From: Candidatus Coproplasma avistercoris | Lineage (GTDB): Bacteria > Bacillota > Clostridia > Christensenellales > Borkfalkiaceae | Assembly: GCA_018711385.1 (NCBI GenBank) | Contig: DVIK01000080.1 | Span: 1-48,839, forward strand | Length of the DNA stretch: 48,839 nucleotides | Direction of reading: 5' to 3' | In this document: positions 1 to 8,783 of the stretch, piece by piece | How positions within the stretch are numbered: position 1 is the stretch's first letter | Layout of the letters: each line of letters starts with the position of its first letter | Program-made: the position numbers and the translations under genes | Notes under the pieces: model-generated | What the model saw: only the letters and a program-made list of their open reading frames with translations | What the model was told of the DNA's origin: nothing | The model's database searches: none

Positions 1-1
1 G

Positions 2-28
2 TGGGATGATTTGAAGGACAACCTGTAG
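2..28 (+). CDS. C-terminal end of an unidentified gene (partial)
   Basis: The window opens with an in-frame acidic tail (WDDLKDNL) ending in TAG at 26-28, followed ten bases later by a strong terminator hairpin. This suggests the end of a gene that starts left of the window. Eight codons are too few to name a product, and the frame is chosen mainly because the terminator follows it. Confidence 0.35.
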   Translation, partial: WDDLKDNL

Positions 29-37
29 CAGGATAAG

Positions 38-71
38 AAAAACGCAGTTTCGTGTACCACGCTGCGTTTTT
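38..71 (+). terminator. Rho-independent terminator
   Basis: A perfect 10-bp stem (38-47 with 62-71) carries an inner CGTG/CACG stem (51-54 with 58-61), and its 3' arm ends in a run of T. It ends the transcript entering from the left and separates it from the relaxase gene. Confidence 0.8.
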
Positions 72-76
72 GCTTT

Positions 77-115
77 CCGAAGCAGGAAACCTGCGTTCGG
101 TTTGCCTGCGGCAAA
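77..115 (+). repeat. Tandem hairpins upstream of relaxase (candidate oriT or element end)
   Basis: Two adjacent hairpins precede the relaxase. The first pairs 77-86 with 90-100 around an AAA loop (one bulged G). The second pairs TTTGCC (101-106) with GGCAAA (110-115). Inverted repeats just before a relaxase gene are the usual setting of an origin of transfer, so oriT is possible but no nic site can be recognised. A matching pair of hairpins lies at 3912-3948, beyond the recombinase, in mirrored order. Confidence 0.4.
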
Positions 116-162
116 TAGAAAATAAATCAGCATAAAAATCAAACGGGAAAGGAGGAAAGACA

Positions 163-1476
163 ATAAGCAATCAACCAATTATCTTTAACATCACCTACAC
201 GCCGTGGAAGTTAAAAAGCAACGCCACGGCGGAAGAGCGCAAGAAGTTCGAGCGCGAGCGGCCGTACTACGAAATGTCGGACGGCGGAAACAATATCTAC
301 AAGTACATGACTTCGGACAGGAAGCTGAACGGAGAAAATTCTAAATCGGATATGCGCGACATGATCTCGTACTTCGAAAAGAGTACGGGCATATTCAACG
401 GCGACGGCTTTATCTCACAACACAAACTCAAAGTGATACAGGAACGAGCGAAGGCAAACAAAATGCTGTGGCACGGCTTTATCTCGCTCAACGAAGAGAT
501 GAGTTATAAGATCGACACGCCCGAAAAGTGTATGCGGCTTGTAAAGCGCACCTTCGGGGAGTTCTTTCGGGATATGGGGCTCGATCCCAAGAATATAGAT
601 TTGATCTGTTCGCTGCACAAGGACAAGCCCCATCATCTGCATATTCACTTCTGGTTTGCCGAGAAAGCACCGAAGTGCAAGTATCGGAAGAAGGAGCTCG
701 AATACAGGCACAAGGGGAAGATCTCCAAACCCGTCCTCGACCGTATGCACGTCCGCTTAAACAGCTATGTCTGCGGACACGAGGAGCGGCTCTACATGAC
801 GCGGGACGAGGCGCTGCGAGAGTTGAAGAAAATAACATTTCCGAAAAGTCTCGTCAGCGAAAACGAGGTGCGCAAGGCGCTTGTTGACCTTGCCAAGAAA
901 ATTCCGAAGGACGCGAGCTTCTTCTACGGCAAGCGGGATATGGAGCCATACCGCAAACAGGTGGACGAAACGGTGAAAAAGATATTGCTCTATGACAGGC
1001 GGGCGCGGAAGGCGGACAGAGCCTTTCATGAACGGCTTGCAAAATATGAGACCGACATCTTCGCGCCGTTCGCCAAAGACATTATAAAGACCGATCTTTT
1101 CAAGAAGGAATTTATCGACCACTATAAAGTCGAACCGCAAAATATCACCGTCATCGACGAACTTCGCGCGGACTACAAGCGTCGGCAGGCAAATATCGTA
1201 CTGCGCGCCGTGAAGAGTATCAAGCCCGCGATCTACGAGAGCAAATTTCGGCACAAGGTCAACGACAACGGCTTAAAGCGCAGGCTTGCCATCTCGCACT
1301 ACAAAGTAGGCAAACTCATCGGCGGCTTTCTCGCCTCGTTCGGGGAAGAAAGCGAATATCTGAGCCGCGACCATACTGACCGCCTGAAAGAGATCGAGGA
1401 CGAGATGGAACAAGAGCGCAAGCAGCGCGAGGAACGGGAAAATAAGGTAAGCCGTTATCAGTACGGCAAGGAATAA
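163..1476 (+). CDS. MobP-type relaxase (MobP2/MobP3-like), apparent ATA start
   Basis: A mobilisation relaxase would nick one strand at oriT and lead the DNA into a recipient. The protein has 437 residues from position 163. The histidine-rich metal-binding relaxase motif appears as DKPHHLHIHFWF, and the long charged C-terminal half is helical. The frame is open well upstream of the first ATG (274), and the residues encoded at 163-273 (ISNQPIIFNITYTPWKLKSN and onwards) look like the true relaxase N-terminus. An AGGAGG ribosome site lies 7 nt before the ATA codon at 163, and no ATG, GTG or TTG occurs in frame between 163 and 274. So either ATA is the start, or the gene is weakly translated from 274 and lacks about 37 residues. 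The MobP3 assignment is from memory of the family. Confidence 0.85.
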   Translation: MSNQPIIFNITYTPWKLKSNATAEERKKFERERPYYEMSDGGNNIYKYMTSDRKLNGENSKSDMRDMISYFEKSTGIFNGDGFISQHKLKVIQERAKANKMLWHGFISLNEEMSYKIDTPEKCMRLVKRTFGEFFRDMGLDPKNIDLICSLHKDKPHHLHIHFWFAEKAPKCKYRKKELEYRHKGKISKPVLDRMHVRLNSYVCGHEERLYMTRDEALRELKKITFPKSLVSENEVRKALVDLAKKIPKDASFFYGKRDMEPYRKQVDETVKKILLYDRRARKADRAFHERLAKYETDIFAPFAKDIIKTDLFKKEFIDHYKVEPQNITVIDELRADYKRRQANIVLRAVKSIKPAIYESKFRHKVNDNGLKRRLAISHYKVGKLIGGFLASFGEESEYLSRDHTDRLKEIEDEMEQERKQREERENKVSRYQYGKE

Positions 1477-1556
1477 AAGTTGATATGAGCGCTTGACTTA
1501 TCGGGCAGAGTATGATAGAATTAGTGTTAATACGAGACGCAATTTTCGGAGGCGTT

Positions 1557-1820
1557 ATGCAGCGGAAAGAAAATACGCCGGGCAGAGAGAGCCGCAGGCG
1601 GTATGAGGAACGCAATAAAGAAAAAAGAAAGCAGGCAAGCGGGAACTTCGGGACGATGATTCCGCGGGAATTGTTTGACGAGATCAACGCTTTCCTGAAA
1701 GCGCACGGCCTTACGAAGGTAAAGCTGATCGAAGAAGGATATCAAGTTCTGCAAGAAAAAGTCAAGGAAGAAAACGGACAACTGAATATCATGAACCGTC
1801 CGTCGGGGCAAAGCGGGTGA
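1557..1820 (+). CDS. Small RHH-like mobile-element protein
   Basis: An 87-residue protein with a very basic N-terminal half followed by a predicted strand-helix-helix segment (FGTMIPRELFDEINAFLKAH), resembling ribbon-helix-helix DNA-binding proteins carried beside relaxases. The start at 1557 is chosen because CGGAGG sits 7 nt upstream; a frame-compatible upstream ATG at 1512 has no ribosome site. A role as relaxosome accessory or repressor is inference from size, charge and position between relaxase and recombinase. Confidence 0.7.
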   Translation: MQRKENTPGRESRRRYEERNKEKRKQASGNFGTMIPRELFDEINAFLKAHGLTKVKLIEEGYQVLQEKVKEENGQLNIMNRPSGQSG

Positions 1821-1886
1821 GCCTGAACAAGGCCTCCGCACGGCCCGGCGGACTTATTATTTCATAAAGGAGAGGGGCTTTGTGGA

Positions 1887-1956
1887 ATGGTGAGAGAACA
1901 TTGCAGCCATATCGGGAGAGGGAACACGATATCCGCACAAACAAAAATAAGGAGAA

Positions 1957-1982
<26 letters not shown>
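1887..1982 (+). CDS. Possible 31-residue leader peptide
   Basis: A short basic ORF begins with ATG at 1887, downstream of an AAAGGAGAGGGG ribosome-site-like stretch (spacing is long). Its stop overlaps the ATT at 1978 that could start the following small frame, as in translationally coupled pairs. No family is recognised and it could be chance. Confidence 0.25.
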
Positions 1983-3812
<1,830 letters not shown>

Positions 3813-3822
3813 GACACAAAAC

Positions 3823-3847
3823 GGGCGGAGCAATTTCCGCTCCGCCC
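3823..3847 (+). terminator. GC-rich hairpin after recombinase
   Basis: A perfect 9-bp stem (3823-3831 with 3839-3847) begins 10 nt after the recombinase stop. It is followed by AAAAAG rather than T, so it is a poor terminator on the plus strand. On the minus strand it is followed by TTTTGTGT. Confidence 0.5.
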
Positions 3848-3864
3848 AAAAAGTGTCCTTAATT

Positions 3865-3906
3865 CTACCTTACGAGGATAAGGTAGGTGGTATAATTCCC
3901 ACCTAC
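3865..3906 (+). other. Mutually exclusive overlapping hairpins
   Basis: CTACCTTA (3865-3872) pairs with TAAGGTAG (3879-3886), while GTAGGTGG (3883-3890) pairs with CCACCTAC (3899-3906). The two 8-bp stems share bases 3883-3886 and cannot form together. This is the geometry of an RNA switch or of recombinase-binding inverted repeats. Confidence 0.45.
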
Positions 3907-3911
3907 GAGAA

Positions 3912-3948
3912 ATTTTGCTTGCCGCAAAATGACAAGCGGGAAACCCGC
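3912..3948 (+). repeat. Right-hand copy of the hairpin pair
   Basis: A TTTTGC/GCAAAA hairpin is followed by AAGCGGG-AAA-CCCGC (3934-3948). The second matches AAGCAGG-AAA-CCTGC at 80-94 except for one compensated base pair (A-T to G-C). The two hairpin types occur in opposite order at the two sites, framing the relaxase/recombinase module. Confidence 0.4.
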
Positions 3949-4191
3949 CAAACTTATCGCTTATAAACTAAAATATTTAAATGGCAAAAGAAGTGGTTGC
4001 TAAGTTTAAAAATTTAAGCAGTGAGTCGCGGAGTGGCGACTATAATGCAAAATAATTCTGCGTGACGTTGCGCAGGGAGAGAAAAATTAAAAAACTTCTG
4101 CGGCATACGGTTGAGAAAAGGTGCCGAAGTGATATGTTCCGCCAGAAGTAAAAAATTATATAGAAGCGCCGTGAATACGGAAAGGAGAACT

Positions 4192-4218
4192 ATTAGCAAA
4201 ACAACGAATAAATTTTAA
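4192..4218 (+). CDS. Very short coupled ORF with ATT start (tentative)
   Basis: An 8-codon frame (I/M-SKTTNKF) begins with ATT at 4192, has AAAGGAG just upstream, and ends 9 nt before the next ATT start. A coding leader or the stub of a longer protein is possible. It is listed because it shows the same ribosome-site-plus-ATT pattern as its neighbour. Confidence 0.3.
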   Translation: MSKTTNKF

Positions 4219-4227
4219 GGGGAAAAT

Positions 4228-4389
4228 ATTACGGAAAACAAATGCAATGACAGGGTTGCGCGATACAGCATACAGCTTTCTATGTTGAGAACGCTGTTAT
4301 CGTGCGGATTGATTTCTAAGGAGGAATATAACGCTATTAAAAAAGATCTTATGAATGATTATGGCGTCAGGTCAGATTTGACCGCTTGA
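4228..4389 (+). CDS. Small SHOCT-like protein, apparent ATT start
   Basis: A 53-residue protein resembling the small SHOCT-type proteins encoded directly before this class of serine recombinase. The helix-turn-helix-like core MLRTLLSCGLISKEEYNAIK is followed by a basic tail ending DYGVRSDLTA. The full frame starts at ATT 4228, 5 nt after an AAGGGG ribosome site. The only in-frame ATG (4282) would delete a third of the protein and has no ribosome site. SHOCT segments are short helical oligomerisation modules; the function here is unknown. Its stop lies inside the -35 box of the recombinase promoter. Confidence 0.75.
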   Translation: MTENKCNDRVARYSIQLSMLRTLLSCGLISKEEYNAIKKDLMNDYGVRSDLTA

Positions 4390-4414
4390 CAACTGATAAT
4401 AGTTAGTGTATAAT
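4386..4414 (+). promoter_or_regulatory. Consensus sigma-A promoter for second recombinase
   Basis: TTGACA at 4386-4391 and TATAAT at 4409-4414 are separated by exactly 17 bp, a perfect consensus. The -35 box overlaps the stop codon of the SHOCT-like gene. Confidence 0.85.
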
Positions 4415-4422
4415 ACACACTA
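4404..4422 (+). promoter_or_regulatory. Inverted repeat over the -10 box (operator candidate)
   Basis: TAGTGT (4404-4409) and ACACTA (4417-4422) flank a 7-bp centre that overlaps the TATAAT box. A protein bound here would block the strong promoter. The binder is unknown; the upstream small protein or the recombinase itself is possible. Confidence 0.5.
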
Positions 4423-4456
4423 TAAAGTTAATACGATTTTTTATGAAAGGTGAATG

Positions 4457-6232
4457 ATGAACGTTGAAGTAATTAAAGGCAATAATCGTGTTTATGCCCG
4501 CAGAAAAGGTGGCAACGCAAAGGGAAAACTGCGCGTAGCCGCCTATTGCAGGGTGAGCACGAACGACGAAGACCAGCTAAACAGCTATCGTTCGCAGGTT
4601 ATATACTATACAGAGCTCATAAAAAAGAAAGACGATTGGCTGTTCGCTGGAATCTATGCCGATGAGGGCATTACTGGTACACAGGTTGCCAAACGCGAGG
4701 AATTCCAAAGGCTCATCAATGATTGCATGAACGGCGAGGTGGATATGGTCATAACCAAGTCCATTTCGCGTTTTGCAAGGAATACTCTGGACACGTTGAA
4801 ATATGTGCGTATGCTCAAAGAGAGGAATATTGCCGTATTCTTCGAGGAAGAGAACATCAACACGCTGACGATGGACGGCGAGCTTTTGCTCGTCGTCCTG
4901 AGCTCAGTCGCCCAGCAGGAAGTGGAGAACATTTCTGCCAATGTCAAAAAGGGCTTAAAGATGAAGATGCAACGCGGTGAAATGGTCGGCTTTCAGGGCT
5001 GCCTCGGATACGATTACGACCCTGTAAGCAAATCCATATCCGTCAACGAAGAGGAAGCGGAGATTGTGCGCTACATTTTCAGAAGATACATTGAAGGCGC
5101 AGGCGGCAGCGTTATTTCAAAAGAGCTGCGGAATCTCGGCTATAAAACCAAGCGCGGCGGCACGGCTTGGCCCGAATCTACGGTTATAGACATTATAAAA
5201 AACGAAAAGTACAAGGGCGATTTACTAATGGGCAAAACTTTTACTGTTGACCCCATATCAAAGCGCAGGCTCACCAATTTCGGAGAAGAGGACAGGTATT
5301 ATCTGGCTGACCACCACGAGCCGATTGTTTCGGAAGAAATTTTTGAAAAGGCACAGGAAATATTACACCGCAGAAGCAATCCTCGCAAGACCGACGGCGG
5401 AAAACGCGAAATTTTTACGCGCAAGTACGCTTTCAGTTGTCTGATTAAATGCGGATTTTGCGGCGGGACTCTGACGCGTAGGTGTTGGCACAGCGGAACT
5501 ACTCACAGCAAGGTGGTATGGCAGTGCGTCGAAGCTACGAAGGGCGGTAAAAAATTCTGCCCCGACAGCAAGGGCGTGGAGGAAGTGCAGATAATAAAGG
5601 CGTTTGTCGAGTCGTACAAACTGCTCAGCGAAAATGCCGACGGTGTATTGGAAGAATTCCTTGCACGCGTTGAAAAAAATCTCTCGGAAGATAACTCTTT
5701 AAAACAGCTCGAAAAAGCTAAACGCGATGTCGCCGCGCTTGAAGGGAAAAGGGCAAAGCTCGTCGATATGAGGCTGGACGAAGTTTTGAGCAAAGAAGAT
5801 TTTGAGTTGAAATATTCGGAGCTGTCTGCTAAAATAGAGGTAGCCAAGGGCGAGCTCGCTCAATGCGAGGAGGCGGCAAAGGTTTACGGCAACGTTAGGG
5901 AGAGAATAGCGGTATTCCGCAAGACGTTGGAAGAACACGCCGTGCTTGAAGAATTCGACAGATATGTCTTTGAAAGCATTGTCGAAAAGGTAATCGTCGG
6001 CGGTTATGATGAAGAGGGCAACAAAGACCCCGAACTTATAACTTTTATCTATAAATCCGGCTTTAAGGACAGCCTGACATCGCACGATTTCAGAAGTCCG
6101 CGCAAGAGCTATGCCGCCCGAAAAGAATCGTATCACTCGTCGGAATACGAGGGCGAAGATGTGTATCAAAAAGGCAGCGGCGACACACGTCGAGACTATG
6201 GTAGTGCTACGTCGAAATTAGAGCAAAAATAA
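4457..6232 (+). CDS. Large serine recombinase (second)
   Basis: A 591-residue large serine recombinase of the widespread Clostridia family that follows a SHOCT-like gene. Catalytic serine is in AAYCRVSTNDED (Ser34). SISRFARNTLDTL and the helix GELLLVVLSSVAQQEVENIS complete the resolvase domain. The recombinase domain includes GCLGYDYDP. A zinc ribbon has CGFCGGTL and two further cysteines (WQC, FCPD), and a coiled coil occupies roughly residues 390-510. The second of two adjacent ATGs (4457) is preferred because AAAGG lies 6 nt upstream. It is clearly diverged from the recombinase at 2142, so two site-specific systems lie in tandem. Confidence 0.94.
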   Translation: MNVEVIKGNNRVYARRKGGNAKGKLRVAAYCRVSTNDEDQLNSYRSQVIYYTELIKKKDDWLFAGIYADEGITGTQVAKREEFQRLINDCMNGEVDMVITKSISRFARNTLDTLKYVRMLKERNIAVFFEEENINTLTMDGELLLVVLSSVAQQEVENISANVKKGLKMKMQRGEMVGFQGCLGYDYDPVSKSISVNEEEAEIVRYIFRRYIEGAGGSVISKELRNLGYKTKRGGTAWPESTVIDIIKNEKYKGDLLMGKTFTVDPISKRRLTNFGEEDRYYLADHHEPIVSEEIFEKAQEILHRRSNPRKTDGGKREIFTRKYAFSCLIKCGFCGGTLTRRCWHSGTTHSKVVWQCVEATKGGKKFCPDSKGVEEVQIIKAFVESYKLLSENADGVLEEFLARVEKNLSEDNSLKQLEKAKRDVAALEGKRAKLVDMRLDEVLSKEDFELKYSELSAKIEVAKGELAQCEEAAKVYGNVRERIAVFRKTLEEHAVLEEFDRYVFESIVEKVIVGGYDEEGNKDPELITFIYKSGFKDSLTSHDFRSPRKSYAARKESYHSSEYEGEDVYQKGSGDTRRDYGSATSKLEQK

Positions 6233-6240
6233 GCAATTTT

Positions 6241-6270
6241 AGGTCAAAAACTTCGTTTTTTGACCTTTTT
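6241..6270 (+). terminator. Rho-independent terminator after second recombinase
   Basis: A perfect 10-bp stem (6241-6250 with 6257-6266) runs into TTTTT and starts 8 nt after the recombinase stop. Confidence 0.9.
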
Positions 6271-6420
6271 CATGCTGAAATTTTCTTATATTTATTTAGG
6301 AGATACGATGTCAGTGTAATTTTGGTTATGTTACAGCACATAAAATTTACCCCGCCTAGTATGAGTAGATATGTCAATTTAGTGCGAGGATAGTAACTTT
6401 GGATATGTCAGATATGGTGC

Positions 6421-6449
6421 TTGATTTAAGCTTGGTTTTATGCTAAAAT
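6421..6449 (+). promoter_or_regulatory. Promoter of the cargo gene
   Basis: TTGATT (6421-6426), a 17-bp spacer and an extended -10 TGC-TAAAAT (6441-6449). Initiation near 6456 excludes the ATG at 6450 as the start. Two copies of GATATGTCA (6368-6376, 6402-6410) lie upstream and could bind a regulator. Confidence 0.65.
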
Positions 6450-6476
6450 ATGCGAAAGATAATGGGGATAGCAAAT

Positions 6477-7862
6477 ATGATAGCAATAATTTTGGAAAAC
6501 AATGAAGAATATGTTTCGCCCGTCTTTGCAATCAGGCAGGCTGGGTGGCAATCGGAAGTGCTTGCATTCAATAAAGAACGCTCGCATTTAAGGCGCATAA
6601 AAATGTGGCATCCTCGTCGTCAGGTGTTTATTGTCGATTGGGAAAAGTTTGATTGCAAAAAATTTGCTTGGGAAGGGTATGACTGGGTACTTCAAAACAA
6701 AGAATTATGGAAGACCGTGCGCTTCGGTAAAAAAGCCGCAACTGATGACTTCCCGCAATTCAAAGAGTACTCCAAAGAGGTAATTCTGCCCGAATGGTTT
6801 GGACTGAAAGACGAAAGAGATATTATAAGTTTGATGAATGTTTCAATGTCTTTTCACGATTCGATACCGATAAGAATAGACAAAAGCGAAAACAATACGG
6901 AAATTGAATTTGATACCACTTGGGATTGTATAATTACGGTAAAATTTGAGGGGGTGCGGGCAAGCGAACTTGTTGACCGCATAGGCATAATTTACGATTC
7001 TGTCCTTCAAAAAACGGATAGTGGATATCTTTGGAAGGTGCCGTGCTTCGACTCGGGAGAAGTGGGCGGAATTGTTGACTTTTTGCCCGTTTCGGGAGAG
7101 CCTTATATCGTCTGCGATAAGATAGAATGGAGCATAAAAATCGGCAAGAGCGCATATTGCGCCCAAACCAAAGAATATGATAGCCTTTATGATTTTTACC
7201 TTGATTTGAAGTCTGTGTCTGAAAATGTGTTTCTCAAAGAGGATAAACTCATTTTACATCATAAAAATGACACACTAATAATCGAAGAAGGCAGCAAAGG
7301 CTATAAAACAACTCTTAACGGCAGGAAAGAAAGGGGACAATGGGAGGAGCAGGACATTTTCGAGTATGCCAGAGAATTTTTAACGCAGGTCAATCCCGAG
7401 GATATAAAAGAGGAGGTGCTGTTAGACGTAATTTCTGCTAAGCCGCTATATTTTTGGCATTACATGAAATACGCTTTTCTTTTTGCAGTGGCTTGGGCGC
7501 TTGTTGGGGTACTTATCCTGTTTCTAACAAATTTCCAAAAAGGCGGGGTGCTTGTTGCGGCATTGTTTTTTGCGCTTTGTCTGGTTACGATTATATTTCC
7601 GTTATGCTCTTTGATAAATGGAAAAGAAATAAGATATATAATTACGCCAACAACCATTTATTATTTTAACGGGAATGTTTCAAATTTATCGCTGAACATA
7701 TTGCAAATCAAGGATATAAAGCTATATCGCAGTTTAATTAAAAGGGGAATAGGGACGATAAAAATCAAACAAAAAGGCGGTATAACATTCGGCTATGGAC
7801 TGATCGCCGTAAATGATGCTGAAAAAGTTTACAATCTTATCAAACAAAATTGTGCATTTTAA
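6477..7862 (+). CDS. Hypothetical membrane-anchored cargo protein with PH-like C-terminus
   Basis: A 461-residue protein of unrecognised family. The N-terminal two thirds is soluble and rich in Trp and charged residues. Two hydrophobic segments follow (YAFLFAVAWALVGVLILFL and VLVAALFFALCLVTIIFPL), then a short beta-rich tail (IRYIITPTTIYYFNGNVSNL to ITFGYGLIAV) that looks like a bacterial PH-like domain. The start at 6477 is preferred over 6450: it lies downstream of the predicted transcription start and has TGGGGA 9 nt upstream. Base composition is AT-rich like the recombinases and unlike the chromosome to the right, so it is probably cargo of the element. A defence or immunity role is possible but unsupported. 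Confidence 0.75.
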   Translation: MIAIILENNEEYVSPVFAIRQAGWQSEVLAFNKERSHLRRIKMWHPRRQVFIVDWEKFDCKKFAWEGYDWVLQNKELWKTVRFGKKAATDDFPQFKEYSKEVILPEWFGLKDERDIISLMNVSMSFHDSIPIRIDKSENNTEIEFDTTWDCIITVKFEGVRASELVDRIGIIYDSVLQKTDSGYLWKVPCFDSGEVGGIVDFLPVSGEPYIVCDKIEWSIKIGKSAYCAQTKEYDSLYDFYLDLKSVSENVFLKEDKLILHHKNDTLIIEEGSKGYKTTLNGRKERGQWEEQDIFEYAREFLTQVNPEDIKEEVLLDVISAKPLYFWHYMKYAFLFAVAWALVGVLILFLTNFQKGGVLVAALFFALCLVTIIFPLCSLINGKEIRYIITPTTIYYFNGNVSNLSLNILQIKDIKLYRSLIKRGIGTIKIKQKGGITFGYGLIAVNDAEKVYNLIKQNCAF

Positions 7863-7941
7863 TTAATATATCAAAACAGACGTTACTGGTAGTTGTGCTT
7901 ATATCCTAAAGAGGCGAACTACGCTTGAATTTTTATGTTAA

Positions 7942-8043
7942 AAAGAGATTAGCGCTTCACGTCGAGACGTTGGTTGTTCTGCGGAGGAGATAGCGCCGCG
8001 GGCGGGAGAAGGCGGTTTTGCCGTGAAATATCCGGAAACATAA
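7942..8043 (+). pseudogene. Possible 3' remnant of a chromosomal gene at the element boundary
   Basis: An open frame without a start codon ends APRAGEGGFAVKYPET at TAA 8041-8043, immediately before two strong terminators. Composition changes from AT-rich to GC-rich within it. It could be the tail of a gene cut by arrival of the accessory block. The evidence is only composition and position. Confidence 0.3.
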
Positions 8044-8068
8044 AAGCAGGGCGGCAGCCCTGCTTTTT
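8042..8068 (+). terminator. Bidirectional terminator
   Basis: A perfect 11-bp stem (8042-8052 with 8057-8067) has a GGCA loop and flanking A and T runs. It can serve the plus-strand remnant and the minus-strand pseudogene. Confidence 0.8.
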
Positions 8069-8073
8069 ATATG

Positions 8074-8110
8074 AAGCCGCCGCGGCGGGGATTCCCCGCC
8101 GCGGCGGCTT
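8074..8110 (-). terminator. Very GC-rich hairpin at end of the ABC remnant
   Basis: A perfect 17-bp stem (8074-8090 with 8094-8110) lies 19 nt past the minus-strand stop and adjoins the preceding hairpin, giving a double terminator between convergent units. Confidence 0.75.
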
Positions 8111-8128
8111 TTGTGTGACGTAAAAGCG

Positions 8129-8457
8129 TTAAAGCGAGCGTATGCTCTCTACCGGCTTGCGCTTTGCAATGGAGTAGACGGGCAGGAACGTCGCTATGAA
8201 CGAGGTCACGACTGCTATCCCGAGCATCACTATCCACGAAAGGGGGCCGAATACGAATATCGTAGCGCCGAGCGCGCCCGCAAGTTCGGCGTTCAGCACG
8301 CCGCACACCACGAAACTTGCCGCCATGGCGAGCACGAAGCATATGGCCGTGATGATGATCGATTCCGAATAGAAGATCTTGAATACGTCCGCGCTGCGCG
8401 CACCTCGGCGCCGCCCTTGGCCTTGTAAACTTTTACAAGGTTTCTTATCTCCGGCAT
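8129..8457 (-). pseudogene. ABC transporter ATPase-permease reduced to its two ends
   Basis: Reading leftward from ATG 8457 (ribosome site GGAGGAG), the frame gives MPEIRNLVKVYKAKGGAEV, the standard opening of an ABC ATPase. It then shifts frame, and the rest down to 8129 is the last 85 or so residues of an FtsX/MacB-type permease: two membrane helices and the ending SIAKRKPVESIRSL. The Walker motifs and most of the protein are gone. An internal deletion of well over 1 kb with a frameshift is the simplest reading. The promoter and ribosome site are intact, so loss is probably recent. It is divergent from a response regulator, the usual partner of such transporters. Confidence 0.85.
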
Positions 8458-8504
8458 TTTCTGTCTCCTCCGATAAAAATAATTCATCATGCAAGCTAAC
8501 CGGT

Positions 8505-8533
8505 ATTTTATACATTTCGCATATAGCTGTCAA
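8505..8533 (-). promoter_or_regulatory. Promoter of the ABC transporter remnant
   Basis: On the minus strand TTGACA (8533-8528), a 17-bp spacer and TAAAAT (8510-8505). It would initiate near 8498, about 40 nt before the remnant ATG. Confidence 0.7.
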
Positions 8534-8673
8534 ACAAATAATAAACATTGCCGGGAGATCATATCGGCGCATATTGCCGCCGCGGCGCTGTGCACTCTGC
8601 ACTTATATATTAAAAAGAGCGGCACATATGCCCGTATCAAACGCATTTTTGAGCCTGCCTGAAAAAAAGGCCA

Positions 8674-8702
8674 TTGACAAATCGCGCAAAAAGAAGTAAT
8701 AT
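8674..8702 (+). promoter_or_regulatory. Promoter of the response regulator
   Basis: TTGACA (8674-8679), a 17-bp spacer and TAATAT (8697-8702). Confidence 0.75.
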
Positions 8703-8783
8703 ATTTACAAATGTCAAAGCGGATGGGGGATTTCCCGCGGGGCTGGCAAAGTCCTGCGGGGAAATTCTCTCCGGGAGGGAGAA

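Larger units (their letters stand above)
3848..4191 (+). other. Structured non-coding interval between the two recombinase modules
   Basis: About 340 bases without a convincing gene. It holds two overlapping hairpins (3865-3906), a mirrored copy of the left-end hairpin pair (3912-3948), a GTCGC/GCGAC hairpin near 4025-4040, and a long-range pairing of ACTTCTG near 4099 with CAGAAGT near 4143. A 24-codon ATG frame at 3981-4055 lacks a ribosome site and is not called. The interval may contain an attachment site or the junction of two elements; no exact att repeat was identified. Confidence 0.5.
8458..8783. other. Divergent promoter region
   Basis: This 326-bp interval separates the minus-strand ABC remnant from the plus-strand response regulator and carries a good promoter for each. 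No ORF in it is convincing. Confidence 0.7.

Noticed and set aside
3981-4055. 24-codon ATG frame in the inter-recombinase interval
   Set aside because: No ribosome site and it overlaps predicted hairpins; too short to support.
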